From a virus, in IMG/VR virus record IMGVR_UViG_3300043409_000680, positions 1 through 64,000 of that record: a DNA stretch of 64,000 nucleotides; one strand, written 5' to 3'. Made by a program: the position numbers and the translations under genes. Shown here piece after piece: positions 49,035-56,986 of the stretch. The notes below the pieces were generated by a model, which saw nothing but the letters and a program-made list of their open reading frames with translations, had not been told where the DNA came from and ran no database searches. Position 1 is the first letter of the stretch; each line of letters begins with the position of its first letter.

Positions 49035-50170
49035 GTGATGCATACAGTGAGGCAAAGACAGACGCTACGTCGTCTAATGGAATTAACTCCATTGAAAAAT
49101 TACTTAAGGCCAATGGCCTAACCCCTGAAGATGTAGGGAAGATTAGCAAGGTTAGCCTTTCTAATAACCCTGATGATACAAAAATTATTCTTTCTCCTAA
49201 GTGGAGTGAAGGACCAAAATGGCAACCTGTACAGCAGGCTGCACCTACAGTAGTTACCCCTAAAGAACGAACACCTGCACTTATATCAAGTGATTGGAAA
49301 GTTGCAGTAGCGCTTCCAGATCCTCAGATAGGATATCGTCGCTATGAAGATGGTTCTTTAGATCCGTTTCACGATGAAGCAGCTATGGATGTGGCCCTAC
49401 AAGTTGTAGGACTAGACCATGGCCACCCTCTTGCTCAGGTAATTAACCTCGGGGATTTCTTAGATCTCCCTATGTATGGTACTTACGAGCAAGAGGCTGT
49501 GTTTGCAATGACTGCACAGAAGGCCATTGACCGTGGACACTTGTTCCTTGCCCAGCAACGTGCTGAAGCTGGTGCAGATGCGCGTATTATCTTATTAGAG
49601 GGTAACCACGATAAGCGTCTGTCCCGTTTTATTAACACAAATGCAGCAGCAGCTTACGGCCTTAAAGTGGCTAATATGCCAGATTCATGGCCTGTAAACA
49701 GTTTGCAAAATTTATTACGTTGCGATGAACTAGGAGTTGAGTTTATTGATGGATATCCTGCAGCAGCACACTGGATTAACAAACGTCTTCGTGCTATGCA
49801 CGGTGATCGTGCTAATAGCGCTGGTTCGACTGCTGCACAGTATGCAAATTCAAATCCAAATATATCCACACTTTTCGGCCATACACATCGCATGGAGCAA
49901 CAGTCCAAGACTGTATTTGATCGTGACCAAGCAATTAAGAGTGTGTCTTTTAGCCCGGGATGCCTCTGCAGAGTTGATGGGGCCGTACCCTCTGTTAAGG
50001 GCGGTGTGGATGTCAAGGGTCAAGCTTTACAGTACTTTGAAAACTGGCAACAAGGAGTAAGTGTTATCTTCTTTAAAGACGGGGATGACGACAGCTTCCA
50101 CTTTGACCAGGTACATATACATAAAGGTAAAACTATGTACCGTGGACAAGAAATACAGGCTAAAATGTAG
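49025..50170 (+). CDS. Calcineurin-like metallophosphoesterase
   Basis: I prefer ATG 49025, 8 bases after GGAG, over 49019. The 381-residue protein has a disordered N-terminus. A phosphoesterase domain follows with PDPQIGYRR (motif I), NLGDFLDLP (II), LLEGNHDKRLSR (III), AMHGD and FGHTH (IV/V), which are the ligands of a two-metal centre. Similar phage proteins are often called Mre11/SbcD-like phosphoesterases, but no SbcC partner is present. The substrate may be DNA or a nucleotide. Confidence 0.85.
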   Translation: MSLGDAYSEAKTDATSSNGINSIEKLLKANGLTPEDVGKISKVSLSNNPDDTKIILSPKWSEGPKWQPVQQAAPTVVTPKERTPALISSDWKVAVALPDPQIGYRRYEDGSLDPFHDEAAMDVALQVVGLDHGHPLAQVINLGDFLDLPMYGTYEQEAVFAMTAQKAIDRGHLFLAQQRAEAGADARIILLEGNHDKRLSRFINTNAAAAYGLKVANMPDSWPVNSLQNLLRCDELGVEFIDGYPAAAHWINKRLRAMHGDRANSAGSTAAQYANSNPNISTLFGHTHRMEQQSKTVFDRDQAIKSVSFSPGCLCRVDGAVPSVKGGVDVKGQALQYFENWQQGVSVIFFKDGDDDSFHFDQVHIHKGKTMYRGQEIQAKM

Positions 50171-50189
50171 CGCATTTAGCAGTACGAAA

Positions 50190-50230
50190 AGTCCGGTGTA
50201 ATGCATACTATGTGCATACGCCGGCTTTTT
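50190..50230 (+). terminator. Rho-independent terminator
   Basis: Base pairing of CCGGTGTA with TACGCCGG (one G-T pair), extended by TGCATA with TATGTGCA-type pairing across a bulge, makes a long hairpin. It is followed directly by CTTTTTC. It lies 20 bases after the phosphoesterase stop and separates it from the lysis cassette. Confidence 0.85.
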
Positions 50231-50253
50231 CATTGTAAAGGACTATATGTACC

Positions 50254-50565
50254 GTGAATATCAATAATGTTTCTATGTGGGCTACAGCAATAAGTGGTTA
50301 TTTATTTATAGTATTAACTTTCTTAGCTGGCGCTAGATGGGCATTTAAACACTATTTACAAAACATACTTCAAGACTTTAAAGAAGCTATTCTTCCTATA
50401 CAAGAACTTAAACCAAATGGCGGTAATTCTTTAAATGATAGAATTAATAAACAAATTATTCCTATGCTAGATACGCTTATAGAAAAACAACAGACAATTG
50501 CTGTAGATCTAGCCACATTAGATGGTAAGTTTGAGCAGCACATAAGAGAGCATAACAAATCATGA
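50254..50565 (+). CDS. Single-pass membrane protein, possible holin or lysis accessory
   Basis: A GTG start with AAAGGA upstream gives a 103-residue protein. It has one transmembrane helix (about residues 9-30, TAISGYLFIVLTFLAGARW) and a long helical, coiled-coil-like cytoplasmic tail. It overlaps the next peptidase gene by 4 bases. Position beside the endolysin supports a lysis role, but holin identity is unproven. Confidence 0.55.
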   Translation: MNINNVSMWATAISGYLFIVLTFLAGARWAFKHYLQNILQDFKEAILPIQELKPNGGNSLNDRINKQIIPMLDTLIEKQQTIAVDLATLDGKFEQHIREHNKS

Positions 50566-51053
50566 GTGACGAAGCATACGTTCCACGCCCCGGTGATTTT
50601 GGTGTAGTAAAAACTGACGGCATTATTGGTAGACTTATTCGTGTTGGTACAGCATCTAGATGGAATCATGCTTTTATTTATCTAGGTGATGGACTTATTG
50701 TAGAGGCTAATCCCACCGGAGTAGCTATCAGCTCTGTAAGTAAGTACCCTCAAATTGCTTGGAATCGCCACACAAATATACCAGCAAAGACTAGAGATAA
50801 GATTGTAGAAGCTGCTTATAAAGAAGTAGGTAAGCCATATGCTTTCTTAGATATCATCGTTATATTTCTTAGGATTATAGGATTAAGATTTATTCGTCCA
50901 AACACTTTTTGGAAGAAGCTTTCAGATATAAATGGTTGGTTTTGCTCTGAACTCGTGTCGTATTGTTACAGAACCTCTGGAATACCTATTCTTAAAAAGA
51001 AAGATGATCTGGTTACCCCAGGAGATTTAGCTGAGTTTTTGGTTTATCAATGA
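50562..51053 (+). CDS. YiiX-like permuted NlpC/P60 cysteine peptidase
   Basis: The 163-residue protein has PRPGDFGVV, RWNHAFIYLGDGLIVEA (His36) and NGWFCSELVSY (Cys128). The order His before Cys marks the permuted papain-like YiiX/YebB type of amidase. Such enzymes cleave amide bonds in peptides, lipids or peptidoglycan. It sits between a membrane protein and the CHAP endolysin, so a cell-wall or membrane-linked lysis role is likely. Confidence 0.75.
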   Translation: MSDEAYVPRPGDFGVVKTDGIIGRLIRVGTASRWNHAFIYLGDGLIVEANPTGVAISSVSKYPQIAWNRHTNIPAKTRDKIVEAAYKEVGKPYAFLDIIVIFLRIIGLRFIRPNTFWKKLSDINGWFCSELVSYCYRTSGIPILKKKDDLVTPGDLAEFLVYQ

Positions 51054-51898
51054 GCAGCGCCGCGGAGGTACTTGAGGCCGCTCGTACTCAAATAGGAACC
51101 ATAGAAGGTAAGAATAACGACAGTAAGTATGGCAAGTGGTATGGATTAAACCATGAACCTTATTGCGCTATGTTTGTTTCTTGGTGTTTTAATGAGGTTG
51201 GTATAGCTTCTATTGTGGCTGCACAAAGCAAAAAAGGTTTTGCTTCCTGTAGTGCGGGTTTGACTTGGTTTCAGAAAAAAGGACTTGTTGTAGATAAGTA
51301 CAAAGCTCAACCAGGAGACATTGTATTTTTCCAGTTTGACAGAGATGCACAGCCTGACCATGTTGGCATTATAGAAAACGCCAGCAAAGATGGAATCACT
51401 ACCATTGAAGGAAATACTTCTCCAGATCATTCACTTGGATCCCAATCTAACGGTGGGGGCGTATATCGCCGTCATCGCTCTTATCTTCAAGTTATGGCTA
51501 TAGTTCGACCTAAGTACCCTGTTGTGTCTAAACCCTCATCTTCTTTACTGCAAAGTAAAAAACTAGCTGGTGGCGTAGCTGCAGTTACCGCTCTTGGTGG
51601 GGGTAGTGCAGCCACTCTCAATAATAATAGTACAACAGATACAAAAGCCCCCACAGTAATTGCAGCACCCCAATTTCCAGGAGTATCAGCATTTAAAATA
51701 GGGTCTAAAAATGCAGCTGTACTAGCTGTAGAAACTGCCCTTGCTAAAAAAGGTCTACTCCCAAAGAACTTAGCAGAGGGCGTGTACACTAAAGAAACCA
51801 CAGCCGCAATTAAAAAATACCAGGCATCCCATTTGACTCTAGGTAAAGCTGATGGTATAATTGGTATTAAGACGTACCGTTCAATTACAAAGGGGTAG
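51050..51898 (+). CDS. Endolysin: CHAP amidase plus peptidoglycan-binding domain
   Basis: Residues 1-155 form a CHAP domain with Cys39 (EPYCAMFVSWCF) and His104 (PDHVGIIEN). A Ser/Ala-rich linker follows. Residues about 210-280 form a peptidoglycan-binding type 1 domain (KIGSKNAAVLAVETALAKKG, then VYTKETTAAIKKYQ and GKADGIIGIKTYRSI). It cuts the wall at the end of infection. No signal peptide is visible, so release should depend on a holin. Confidence 0.9.
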   Translation: MSSAAEVLEAARTQIGTIEGKNNDSKYGKWYGLNHEPYCAMFVSWCFNEVGIASIVAAQSKKGFASCSAGLTWFQKKGLVVDKYKAQPGDIVFFQFDRDAQPDHVGIIENASKDGITTIEGNTSPDHSLGSQSNGGGVYRRHRSYLQVMAIVRPKYPVVSKPSSSLLQSKKLAGGVAAVTALGGGSAATLNNNSTTDTKAPTVIAAPQFPGVSAFKIGSKNAAVLAVETALAKKGLLPKNLAEGVYTKETTAAIKKYQASHLTLGKADGIIGIKTYRSITKG

Positions 51899-51902
51899 AT
51901 AA

Positions 51903-52133
51903 ATGGGAGTAAAGTTAAACTTAACTAACCCAGTATCTATGGGAATTGCGGGGAGTGCTGGAATGACTACCTGGGCAGCTATGGGTTACCCAACAGATCC
52001 AAAACAACTAATAGCAGTAGCAACCACTGTGCTTGCTGGTTCAGCCCAGACTACTAGTTACTCTTCAAAGCCAAACGTCTCAGCGGATTCACATATTGTG
52101 ACTCCATACGTAAACAACATCGAAAGCGAGTAA
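51903..52133 (+). CDS. Small protein of the lysis region
   Basis: The 76-residue protein has a moderately hydrophobic, Gly/Ala/Thr-rich first half (MGIAGSAGMTTWAAMG, QLIAVATTVLAGSAQT) that could insert in a membrane, and a polar tail. It lies between the endolysin and another small membrane-type protein. A holin subunit is possible but unproven. Confidence 0.5.
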   Translation: MGVKLNLTNPVSMGIAGSAGMTTWAAMGYPTDPKQLIAVATTVLAGSAQTTSYSSKPNVSADSHIVTPYVNNIESE

Positions 52134-52136
52134 TAC

Positions 52137-52313
52137 ATGAACGCAAAGACAAAAACACTAGTAGAATACTATCTAATTGCCGTTGCAGCAGCCGGCGTAG
52201 CTATTTATCAGGGCGGAAACCACGATGTAAAACAGGTCGCATGGGCAGCTGTTATTGGTGTACTTGGTCCAGTTGCTAAAGCAGCTTGGGATAAAGTCAA
52301 ACCATCAAAGTAA
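52137..52313 (+). CDS. Small hydrophobic protein, holin candidate
   Basis: A 58-residue protein with two hydrophobic helices (about 10-24 YYLIAVAAAGVAIY and 34-50 QVAWAAVIGVLGPVAKAAW). The turn between them is short and the C-terminus is basic. That is the size and topology of small class II holins. It is the last gene of the lysis cassette before a terminator. Confidence 0.6.
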   Translation: MNAKTKTLVEYYLIAVAAAGVAIYQGGNHDVKQVAWAAVIGVLGPVAKAAWDKVKPSK

Positions 52314-52329
52314 GTATTTAACACCAAGG

Positions 52330-52356
52330 CCCCGGGGATTACACCTCGGGGTTTTG
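52330..52356 (+). terminator. Rho-independent terminator
   Basis: CCCCGGGG (52330-52337) pairs with CCTCGGGG (52344-52351, one G-T pair) around the loop ATTACA. TTTTGTTATT follows. It ends the lysis operon 16 bases after the last stop. Confidence 0.88.
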
Positions 52357-52394
52357 TTATTTGCGGTATGATAGGAAGGGTCTAAGGAGTATAT

Positions 52395-52940
52395 ATGGCA
52401 CAGTCGCATCAAAACTGGCAGTATCTCGGTGCTAGCGGTTATATTGGAGCGTACACTACAACAGGTGGTGGCGGTACTCCTGTCGTACCACGAAGTGGTA
52501 TGGACTTCATCCGTATGGGTGTTGGTCGTGCTCCGCAAGCAGAGTATCCAGATGGCTACCTAGGAACTATTCGTTCACGTCGTGACGATAAGGGTAAACC
52601 TTATGCTATGTCCGACACAGTATTAGACTCACTAAAGAATCGCCAGAACCAGCGGGCGTATCAACGTGGAGTTCACAAAGGTGAGCGCATTGATCCAGGT
52701 TCATATATGTGGCCAGAAGGTCTAGAACCAGATCGTCGCTTAAACCCAAAGAAATATAAATTTGAAGACAATGACGGTGGAATTACTATGGTGACTGCAC
52801 GCTATGCTCCAGAAGCTAAATTAGCTCCTCCTCCACATCTTGTTAATGATGGTAAAGCAAACATTTCTGCTAACGTACCAGCAGAATTTAATCCTCGCAC
52901 AGCACAGTACTTTACACACTTAAAACCACGGTGGAAGTAA
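52395..52940 (+). CDS. Unrecognised basic protein
   Basis: The 181-residue protein has WQYLGASGYIGAYTTTGGGG, then a central basic region (RRDDKGKPYAMSDTVLDSLK; QNQRAYQRGVHKGERIDPGS). AAGGAG precedes the ATG. It opens an operon of about a dozen small, basic or disordered proteins. A virion or DNA-associated role is conceivable; I assign none. A TATGAT at 52367 may be its -10 element. Confidence 0.5.
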   Translation: MAQSHQNWQYLGASGYIGAYTTTGGGGTPVVPRSGMDFIRMGVGRAPQAEYPDGYLGTIRSRRDDKGKPYAMSDTVLDSLKNRQNQRAYQRGVHKGERIDPGSYMWPEGLEPDRRLNPKKYKFEDNDGGITMVTARYAPEAKLAPPPHLVNDGKANISANVPAEFNPRTAQYFTHLKPRWK

Positions 52941-53584
52941 TGGCTCGTATATCTAACAGAGCAGTAACTGGGTTTTCTACACCCGACAATCCAGTAACTG
53001 GCCCAAGACATGGTAGACCCGTAAACTTTACTATTGATAGTGAAAAAGCTCCGCCTCCCGTAGATGATGAAGGCATAGAAATGCTTAGCAATCATGAAGT
53101 TGGTGAAATATTTGGCTGGAATAATCATAATTCAAAACGTATTAGTTATAATAAACCTATAAAACAGTATAAAGTTTACCCTACTAAAGAAAAAATTGAA
53201 AATTCAGAAAACACTGGACAAGGTGCACGTACTTGGTTTAGCTTATCTCATGTTGTAGAACATTTAGAGGACGCAGCAAAAGATGACCCTAAATGGAAAG
53301 GCGCACATACTTTTCATTCAAACAGGCTAAAACAAGCTCGCAAAATAGAAAAAACTCGCATTAAAAATGGCGGGGAAGTTTTTAATACTACTAATCAACC
53401 GCACCCAGCTAATAAAGTTAAAGGTATCTTTGGGCCTGATATCCGTAAATGGACTGAACAACGTGTAGGTATGACTAAGGGGCAATATGCGCCTTCAACA
53501 GAAAATGATTTAAGTTCAAATTTAGATAACCCCTATAACAATGGATTATTTACTTCAGTAGAAGACAGAGGAAACCCATCATGA
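52940..53584 (+). CDS. Unrecognised basic protein
   Basis: ATG 52940 in a TAATG overlap is preferred to the GTG at 52931. The 214-residue protein has a helical middle (EMLSNHEVGEIFGWNNHNSK; TWFSLSHVVEHLEDAAKDDP) and an Asn-rich end. The HEVGEIFGWN segment looks like a short DNA-binding helix-turn-helix, but this is weak. Confidence 0.45.
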   Translation: MARISNRAVTGFSTPDNPVTGPRHGRPVNFTIDSEKAPPPVDDEGIEMLSNHEVGEIFGWNNHNSKRISYNKPIKQYKVYPTKEKIENSENTGQGARTWFSLSHVVEHLEDAAKDDPKWKGAHTFHSNRLKQARKIEKTRIKNGGEVFNTTNQPHPANKVKGIFGPDIRKWTEQRVGMTKGQYAPSTENDLSSNLDNPYNNGLFTSVEDRGNPS

Positions 53585-53937
53585 TGAACCAAGACAGCGT
53601 TTATGATCATAGCAAAGGTCGTGCCATAGTTGGAGATGAGCCAGAACCAAATCTTCTCCGGTATGACTTCATGGGTCCATTTGCTAACATTCAAGAGGCA
53701 AACATGGCCAGAGCCCTTAAATCTGTTACTATGCCAGCACAGCTGCTTCCAGACTTAGTACGACCACCCCTTCCTAACTTAGTTTTGTTTCCACCACGTT
53801 TTGGGTATCGTACTCGTGAATTAGGAATCCTAGATGTAATGGATGTTAATGAAGAGTTCCAGCCAACCCGTGTAGACTTTACACGTGAACCCGGCGGTTA
53901 CCAGGGAACTGTTAGAAATGGATCCCTAGGAGTATAA
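53581..53937 (+). CDS. Unrecognised protein
   Basis: The 118-residue protein contains LLRYDFMGPFANIQEANMAR, then Pro/Leu-rich sequence (PAQLLPDLVRPPLPNLVLFP). It is linked by ATGA and TAATG overlaps to its neighbours. No family is recognised. Confidence 0.5.
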   Translation: MMNQDSVYDHSKGRAIVGDEPEPNLLRYDFMGPFANIQEANMARALKSVTMPAQLLPDLVRPPLPNLVLFPPRFGYRTRELGILDVMDVNEEFQPTRVDFTREPGGYQGTVRNGSLGV

Positions 53938-54107
53938 TGAAAGAAGAGATTTCTACTGAGACTATCTATGAGGGTAGTGTTCAATGCCCTAAATGCGACC
54001 GGATTATGACCCCTCTAGAGGTTATGTACGCTGGTGGTAAACTATGTCCAGACTGTAGAAATCGCCAGTATGAATACCACACAAAGAATAAGATGGTAAA
54101 TGACTAA
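53937..54107 (+). CDS. 56-residue zinc-ribbon protein
   Basis: Cys17 and Cys20 (CPKC) and Cys37 and Cys40 (CPDC), separated by 16 residues with a VMYAGGK turn, form a typical zinc ribbon. A basic, helical C-terminus (RNRQYEYHTKNK) follows. The gene begins in a TAATG overlap and overlaps the next gene by 8 bases. Confidence 0.65.
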   Translation: MKEEISTETIYEGSVQCPKCDRIMTPLEVMYAGGKLCPDCRNRQYEYHTKNKMVND

Positions 54108-54420
54108 GCCCGTTACTAGTCGGGGAAGATCCCCTAGGCCTAAGAAAGTTCCTAGTCCTAAAGTATCCAAACCAAATACTAGTGCTTCTAGAAGTCAGGC
54201 TCATGAGACTTCACACGTTAAAAAAGAGTTCCATAGCTCAGATAACTGGAAAAAAGTAGTTCGGGATGCCCCATGGGTCGGTGGACAATCCTCTGATTTA
54301 AACCCAGGCAGTACTGGAGCAATAGGTCGCAGAAAGAATAGCTCTAAGTTTAAAGCAAGGGGCAAAAAAGTAATTCGCCCTAGAATACAAAAACACCGCA
54401 AACAGACAGACAAGAAATAA
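54100..54420 (+). CDS. Strongly basic protein
   Basis: The 106-residue protein is rich in Lys, Arg, Pro and Ser (SRGRSPRPKKVPSPKVSKP) and ends in a basic tail (RPRIQKHRKQTDKK). It is probably disordered and nucleic-acid-binding. WVGGQSSDLNPGSTGAIGRR is the only ordered-looking part. Unrecognised. Confidence 0.5.
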   Translation: MTKPVTSRGRSPRPKKVPSPKVSKPNTSASRSQAHETSHVKKEFHSSDNWKKVVRDAPWVGGQSSDLNPGSTGAIGRRKNSSKFKARGKKVIRPRIQKHRKQTDKK

Positions 54421-54441
54421 AAATAGGGGGATACTTACACC

Positions 54442-54618
54442 ATGGCTACTCATAGAATCATGACCCCAGACGGCAAGAAAGCCGACGGAGTTATTGTTAA
54501 GAAGGCTGTAGCTAAGACTTCTGAGCAGAAGATTAGACAGAAGATTAGAGAAGAGTTAAAGGCAAAAGCAGATGCTAAGCCTAAGGCAAAAAAACTACCA
54601 GGAAAGAAGAAAAAATAA
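54442..54618 (+). CDS. 58-residue Lys-rich protein
   Basis: The product opens MATHRIMTPDGKKADGVIVK and ends in a helix and a Lys-rich tail (AKKLPGKKKK). Its stop overlaps the next start by one base, and AGGGGG lies upstream of the ATG. The basic composition is like the miniproteins at 11843-12507. Confidence 0.5.
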   Translation: MATHRIMTPDGKKADGVIVKKAVAKTSEQKIRQKIREELKAKADAKPKAKKLPGKKKK

Positions 54619-54878
54619 TGGGACTATTAAGTTTTGTTCGTAACCGTAAGGCGGTAGTTGCTTCACGTGCTACAACGTCGGGAATACCTGATAATTGGGA
54701 CGAGCCCTATGTTCACCCAACAGGGCCTAGCAATAAAGAATTAATGGCAGCTAAAGATGCAAAAACAGCTGCAAAAAATGAAGCAAATAACACACCGAGG
54801 AAACCAGTAACTTTTTCACAACCAGATATGACAAATGACCCACACAAGTATCGTTTAACAAGTTATGGTGATGATTAA
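54618..54878 (+). CDS. Small protein with shared N-terminal motif (copy 1)
   Basis: The 86-residue protein begins MGLLSFVRNRKAVVASRA, almost the same as the next gene. After that it is polar and probably disordered, with TSGIPDNWDEPYVHP. The shared N-terminus has the look of an amphipathic targeting or assembly helix. Function unknown. Confidence 0.5.
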   Translation: MGLLSFVRNRKAVVASRATTSGIPDNWDEPYVHPTGPSNKELMAAKDAKTAAKNEANNTPRKPVTFSQPDMTNDPHKYRLTSYGDD

Positions 54879-54879
54879 C

Positions 54880-55176
54880 ATGGGACTAGGTAGTTTTGTA
54901 CGTTCTCGTAAAGCTGTAAAAGCTTCACGCGCTTCTTTAAATGGTATTGCTGGTCATCAAGCTGCTATGAAAGCATTAGGTAACCAGATGTCTAGAAAAA
55001 GCCGTGATCGCATGAGCTCAGAAAATATTGCAAAACGAAGTGTTCAGATTGACTCAGATAATGCTTCTCGTAACATTAAACCTATTACAGTAGATAACAG
55101 CCCAGAGTCAAAAATAAGAGTAACTCACTCTATAGATAACCTAGCAGCAAAGTATGCGGAAGAAGGACCACTATAA
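54880..55176 (+). CDS. Small protein with shared N-terminal motif (copy 2)
   Basis: The ATG at 54880, one base after the previous stop, gives MGLGSFVRSRKAVKASRA; two upstream in-frame ATGs are less likely because the motif would not be N-terminal. The 98-residue chain continues with helical, basic sequence and ends in NLAAKYAEEGPL. It arose with copy 1 by local duplication. Confidence 0.5.
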   Translation: MGLGSFVRSRKAVKASRASLNGIAGHQAAMKALGNQMSRKSRDRMSSENIAKRSVQIDSDNASRNIKPITVDNSPESKIRVTHSIDNLAAKYAEEGPL

Positions 55177-55457
55177 TGGCAACTAACGAATCACGTTCTC
55201 TTAATGAGAGCCTATCAGAGGGATCAACAGACGGTAAGTACCGTAAAGTTGCTCCTAACCGTACTGTAGATCCAGGCATGGGTGATGAAATCACTACAGC
55301 TAACCGCCGTGGTCTACACCCATATTGGAACTATGATTTTATTGATCAAGAAGCTCCTATTAAGGTAGAGCCAGGTAAGATGGACGCTCCTTCAAAGAAG
55401 CGCTCTCCTATGCCTGTAGCTGATATCTCTAACAATCAGATGCTTGGTACATACTAG
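55176..55457 (+). CDS. Unrecognised protein
   Basis: The 93-residue polar protein contains TTANRRGLHPYWNYDFIDQE and a Pro/Lys-rich end. It overlaps the previous stop by one base. Nothing recognisable. Confidence 0.45.
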   Translation: MATNESRSLNESLSEGSTDGKYRKVAPNRTVDPGMGDEITTANRRGLHPYWNYDFIDQEAPIKVEPGKMDAPSKKRSPMPVADISNNQMLGTY

Positions 55458-55461
55458 TACT

Positions 55462-55653
55462 ATGGGAAACTATGTATACAACAGAAACAAAAGTCGTAGA
55501 ACTTTTGGCCGTAATCCTCAAGAAATAGGGGATGCTGTAACGGCTTCTGGTATACCTGATGATGTAAGCTCCCCTAATGTTAAACCACTCAGAGATACTG
55601 CTGAGTTAAGAAAAATTGCTGCTGATTTAAAAGACCCTAAAAGGAAAAAATAA
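55462..55653 (+). CDS. Small basic protein, possible third relative of the 54618 family
   Basis: The ATG at 55462, five bases after the previous stop, gives a 63-residue protein. It starts MGNYVYNRNKSRRTFG and contains TASGIPDDVSSPNVKP, similar to TSGIPDNWDEPYVHP in the gene at 54618. The end is basic (KDPKRKK). An in-frame start at 55444 would overlap the previous gene. Confidence 0.45.
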   Translation: MGNYVYNRNKSRRTFGRNPQEIGDAVTASGIPDDVSSPNVKPLRDTAELRKIAADLKDPKRKK

Positions 55654-55654
55654 C

Positions 55655-56035
55655 ATGGCTAAAAAGTCTGCTAAAATGATTATGCAACAAAGAAAGAACT
55701 TTGCTGTCGCAAAATCTAAATTAGTAGACACAGTAAAAAAGAATTACATAGACCCTGTTAGGCGTGACCCCAACACTCCTAAAGAACCTAGAGCTAAGTT
55801 TGGCTCATGGGAAGGTAGAACATCTACTTTTTTTGGTCTTTCTCCAAGTCAAAATGAAAATAGAGAAATACAGCCAGTACAAGGCGCACTAGATAACCAT
55901 ATACAAAATGCACAGGCCAATGCACCTGAATCTTTGGGGTTAAAGAGGGTCAATCATTTTAATACAGGTGGTTCTGAGCATCTAGCTACTGTTACTGACA
56001 TAGGTCCAGATAGCGCAATTCGAAACCGTAAGTAA
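55655..56035 (+). CDS. Unrecognised basic protein
   Basis: The 126-residue protein has a basic helical start (MAKKSAKMIMQQRKNFAVAK) and a polar remainder with RAKFGSWEGRTSTFFGLSP. It starts one base after the previous stop. Unrecognised. Confidence 0.45.
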   Translation: MAKKSAKMIMQQRKNFAVAKSKLVDTVKKNYIDPVRRDPNTPKEPRAKFGSWEGRTSTFFGLSPSQNENREIQPVQGALDNHIQNAQANAPESLGLKRVNHFNTGGSEHLATVTDIGPDSAIRNRK

Positions 56036-56042
56036 TAGTATA

Positions 56043-56930
56043 ATGGCATCTACAGATAAACCCAATCCTGGTAGAGGTGTAGATAAAAAACCTGTTCTCG
56101 TAGAGCGTGGGCACGTTGTACCTGTTGCTCCCTATGATCAAACTAATCCAAATACCTCAGGTCCTGCATACTCTCCTGTAACAGGGGATAGGGCAGAAAA
56201 CCAAGAGTGGATCAATACCCCACTTAGATGTGATCATGGTGCTCCCCATAAAACAACTCCTATTTACCGTGTATCTCAAACAGGTAAAGAAAAACCTCAA
56301 AATCTTTGTGGATTTCATTATGAAAGAGCAAAGAACAACGGGCTAATTGACTCTAGTAGACCACCAATAGAACTGACTAATGACCCTGAGCACATTAAAA
56401 GTATTAACCTTGAAGATTATCAGATTAAGTTAGGACAAAAAAATAGAGACGCCGCAATAGTTTTTGAAAACACAGGTTTACTAAGAAATGTTAGAACTGT
56501 TGGACGTCCTGCCACCCCCTCTTCAGATACACAAGCAGCCTTAGATAGAGCAAATACTGGCGGAGGACATTTACCTAAAGACCACGAAGAAATTTTAAGT
56601 AAGGCATATACTGCATTGTTACACTCTAAGAAAGAAAATGATGACGTACCACACTATCCTACTTACGCCAAGAAAGCATTAAGTTTAGGGGTACACCCTT
56701 CTCATGTATCTAAATACTTTGATTATGCTGTCGCTTACCATAAAAAATTAACCGGGGAATCTGCTGTACCCCCAGTTAGCCGTGAAATAAAGATCCGTAA
56801 AGCCCAACTTGACTTTGCTAGTAGCGATTCTCCAGTTGAATCAACAGAGACACTTATGCAGTCTGATATCCCGGCAGCCGTAGATGAACAAGGTAACTCA
56901 AGTAGATCCCCTAAACCTCGCTACGATTAG
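56043..56930 (+). CDS. Unrecognised protein with one Cys/His cluster
   Basis: The 295-residue protein has a disordered Pro/Asn-rich start. A segment LRCDHGAPHKTTPIYRVSQ followed by LCGFHYERAKNNG could bind zinc through Cys and His. A helical region follows (ILSKAYTALLHSKKEND; YAKKALSLGVHPSHVSKYFDY). It is the last gene before a promoter. The fold is unknown. Confidence 0.45.
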   Translation: MASTDKPNPGRGVDKKPVLVERGHVVPVAPYDQTNPNTSGPAYSPVTGDRAENQEWINTPLRCDHGAPHKTTPIYRVSQTGKEKPQNLCGFHYERAKNNGLIDSSRPPIELTNDPEHIKSINLEDYQIKLGQKNRDAAIVFENTGLLRNVRTVGRPATPSSDTQAALDRANTGGGHLPKDHEEILSKAYTALLHSKKENDDVPHYPTYAKKALSLGVHPSHVSKYFDYAVAYHKKLTGESAVPPVSREIKIRKAQLDFASSDSPVESTETLMQSDIPAAVDEQGNSSRSPKPRYD

Positions 56931-56956
56931 CATTTCTAGTCAAAATATAGTATAAT
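56927..56956 (+). promoter_or_regulatory. Sigma70-type promoter
   Basis: TATAAT (56951-56956) is perfect; TTAGCA (56927-56932) 18 bases upstream is a fair -35 element that overlaps the stop codon of the preceding gene. A strong ribosome site TAGGAGGAG follows, 6-7 bases before the ATG at 56987. Confidence 0.65.
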
Positions 56957-56986
56957 AGGAACATAACGTATTAGGAGGAGCACTCT

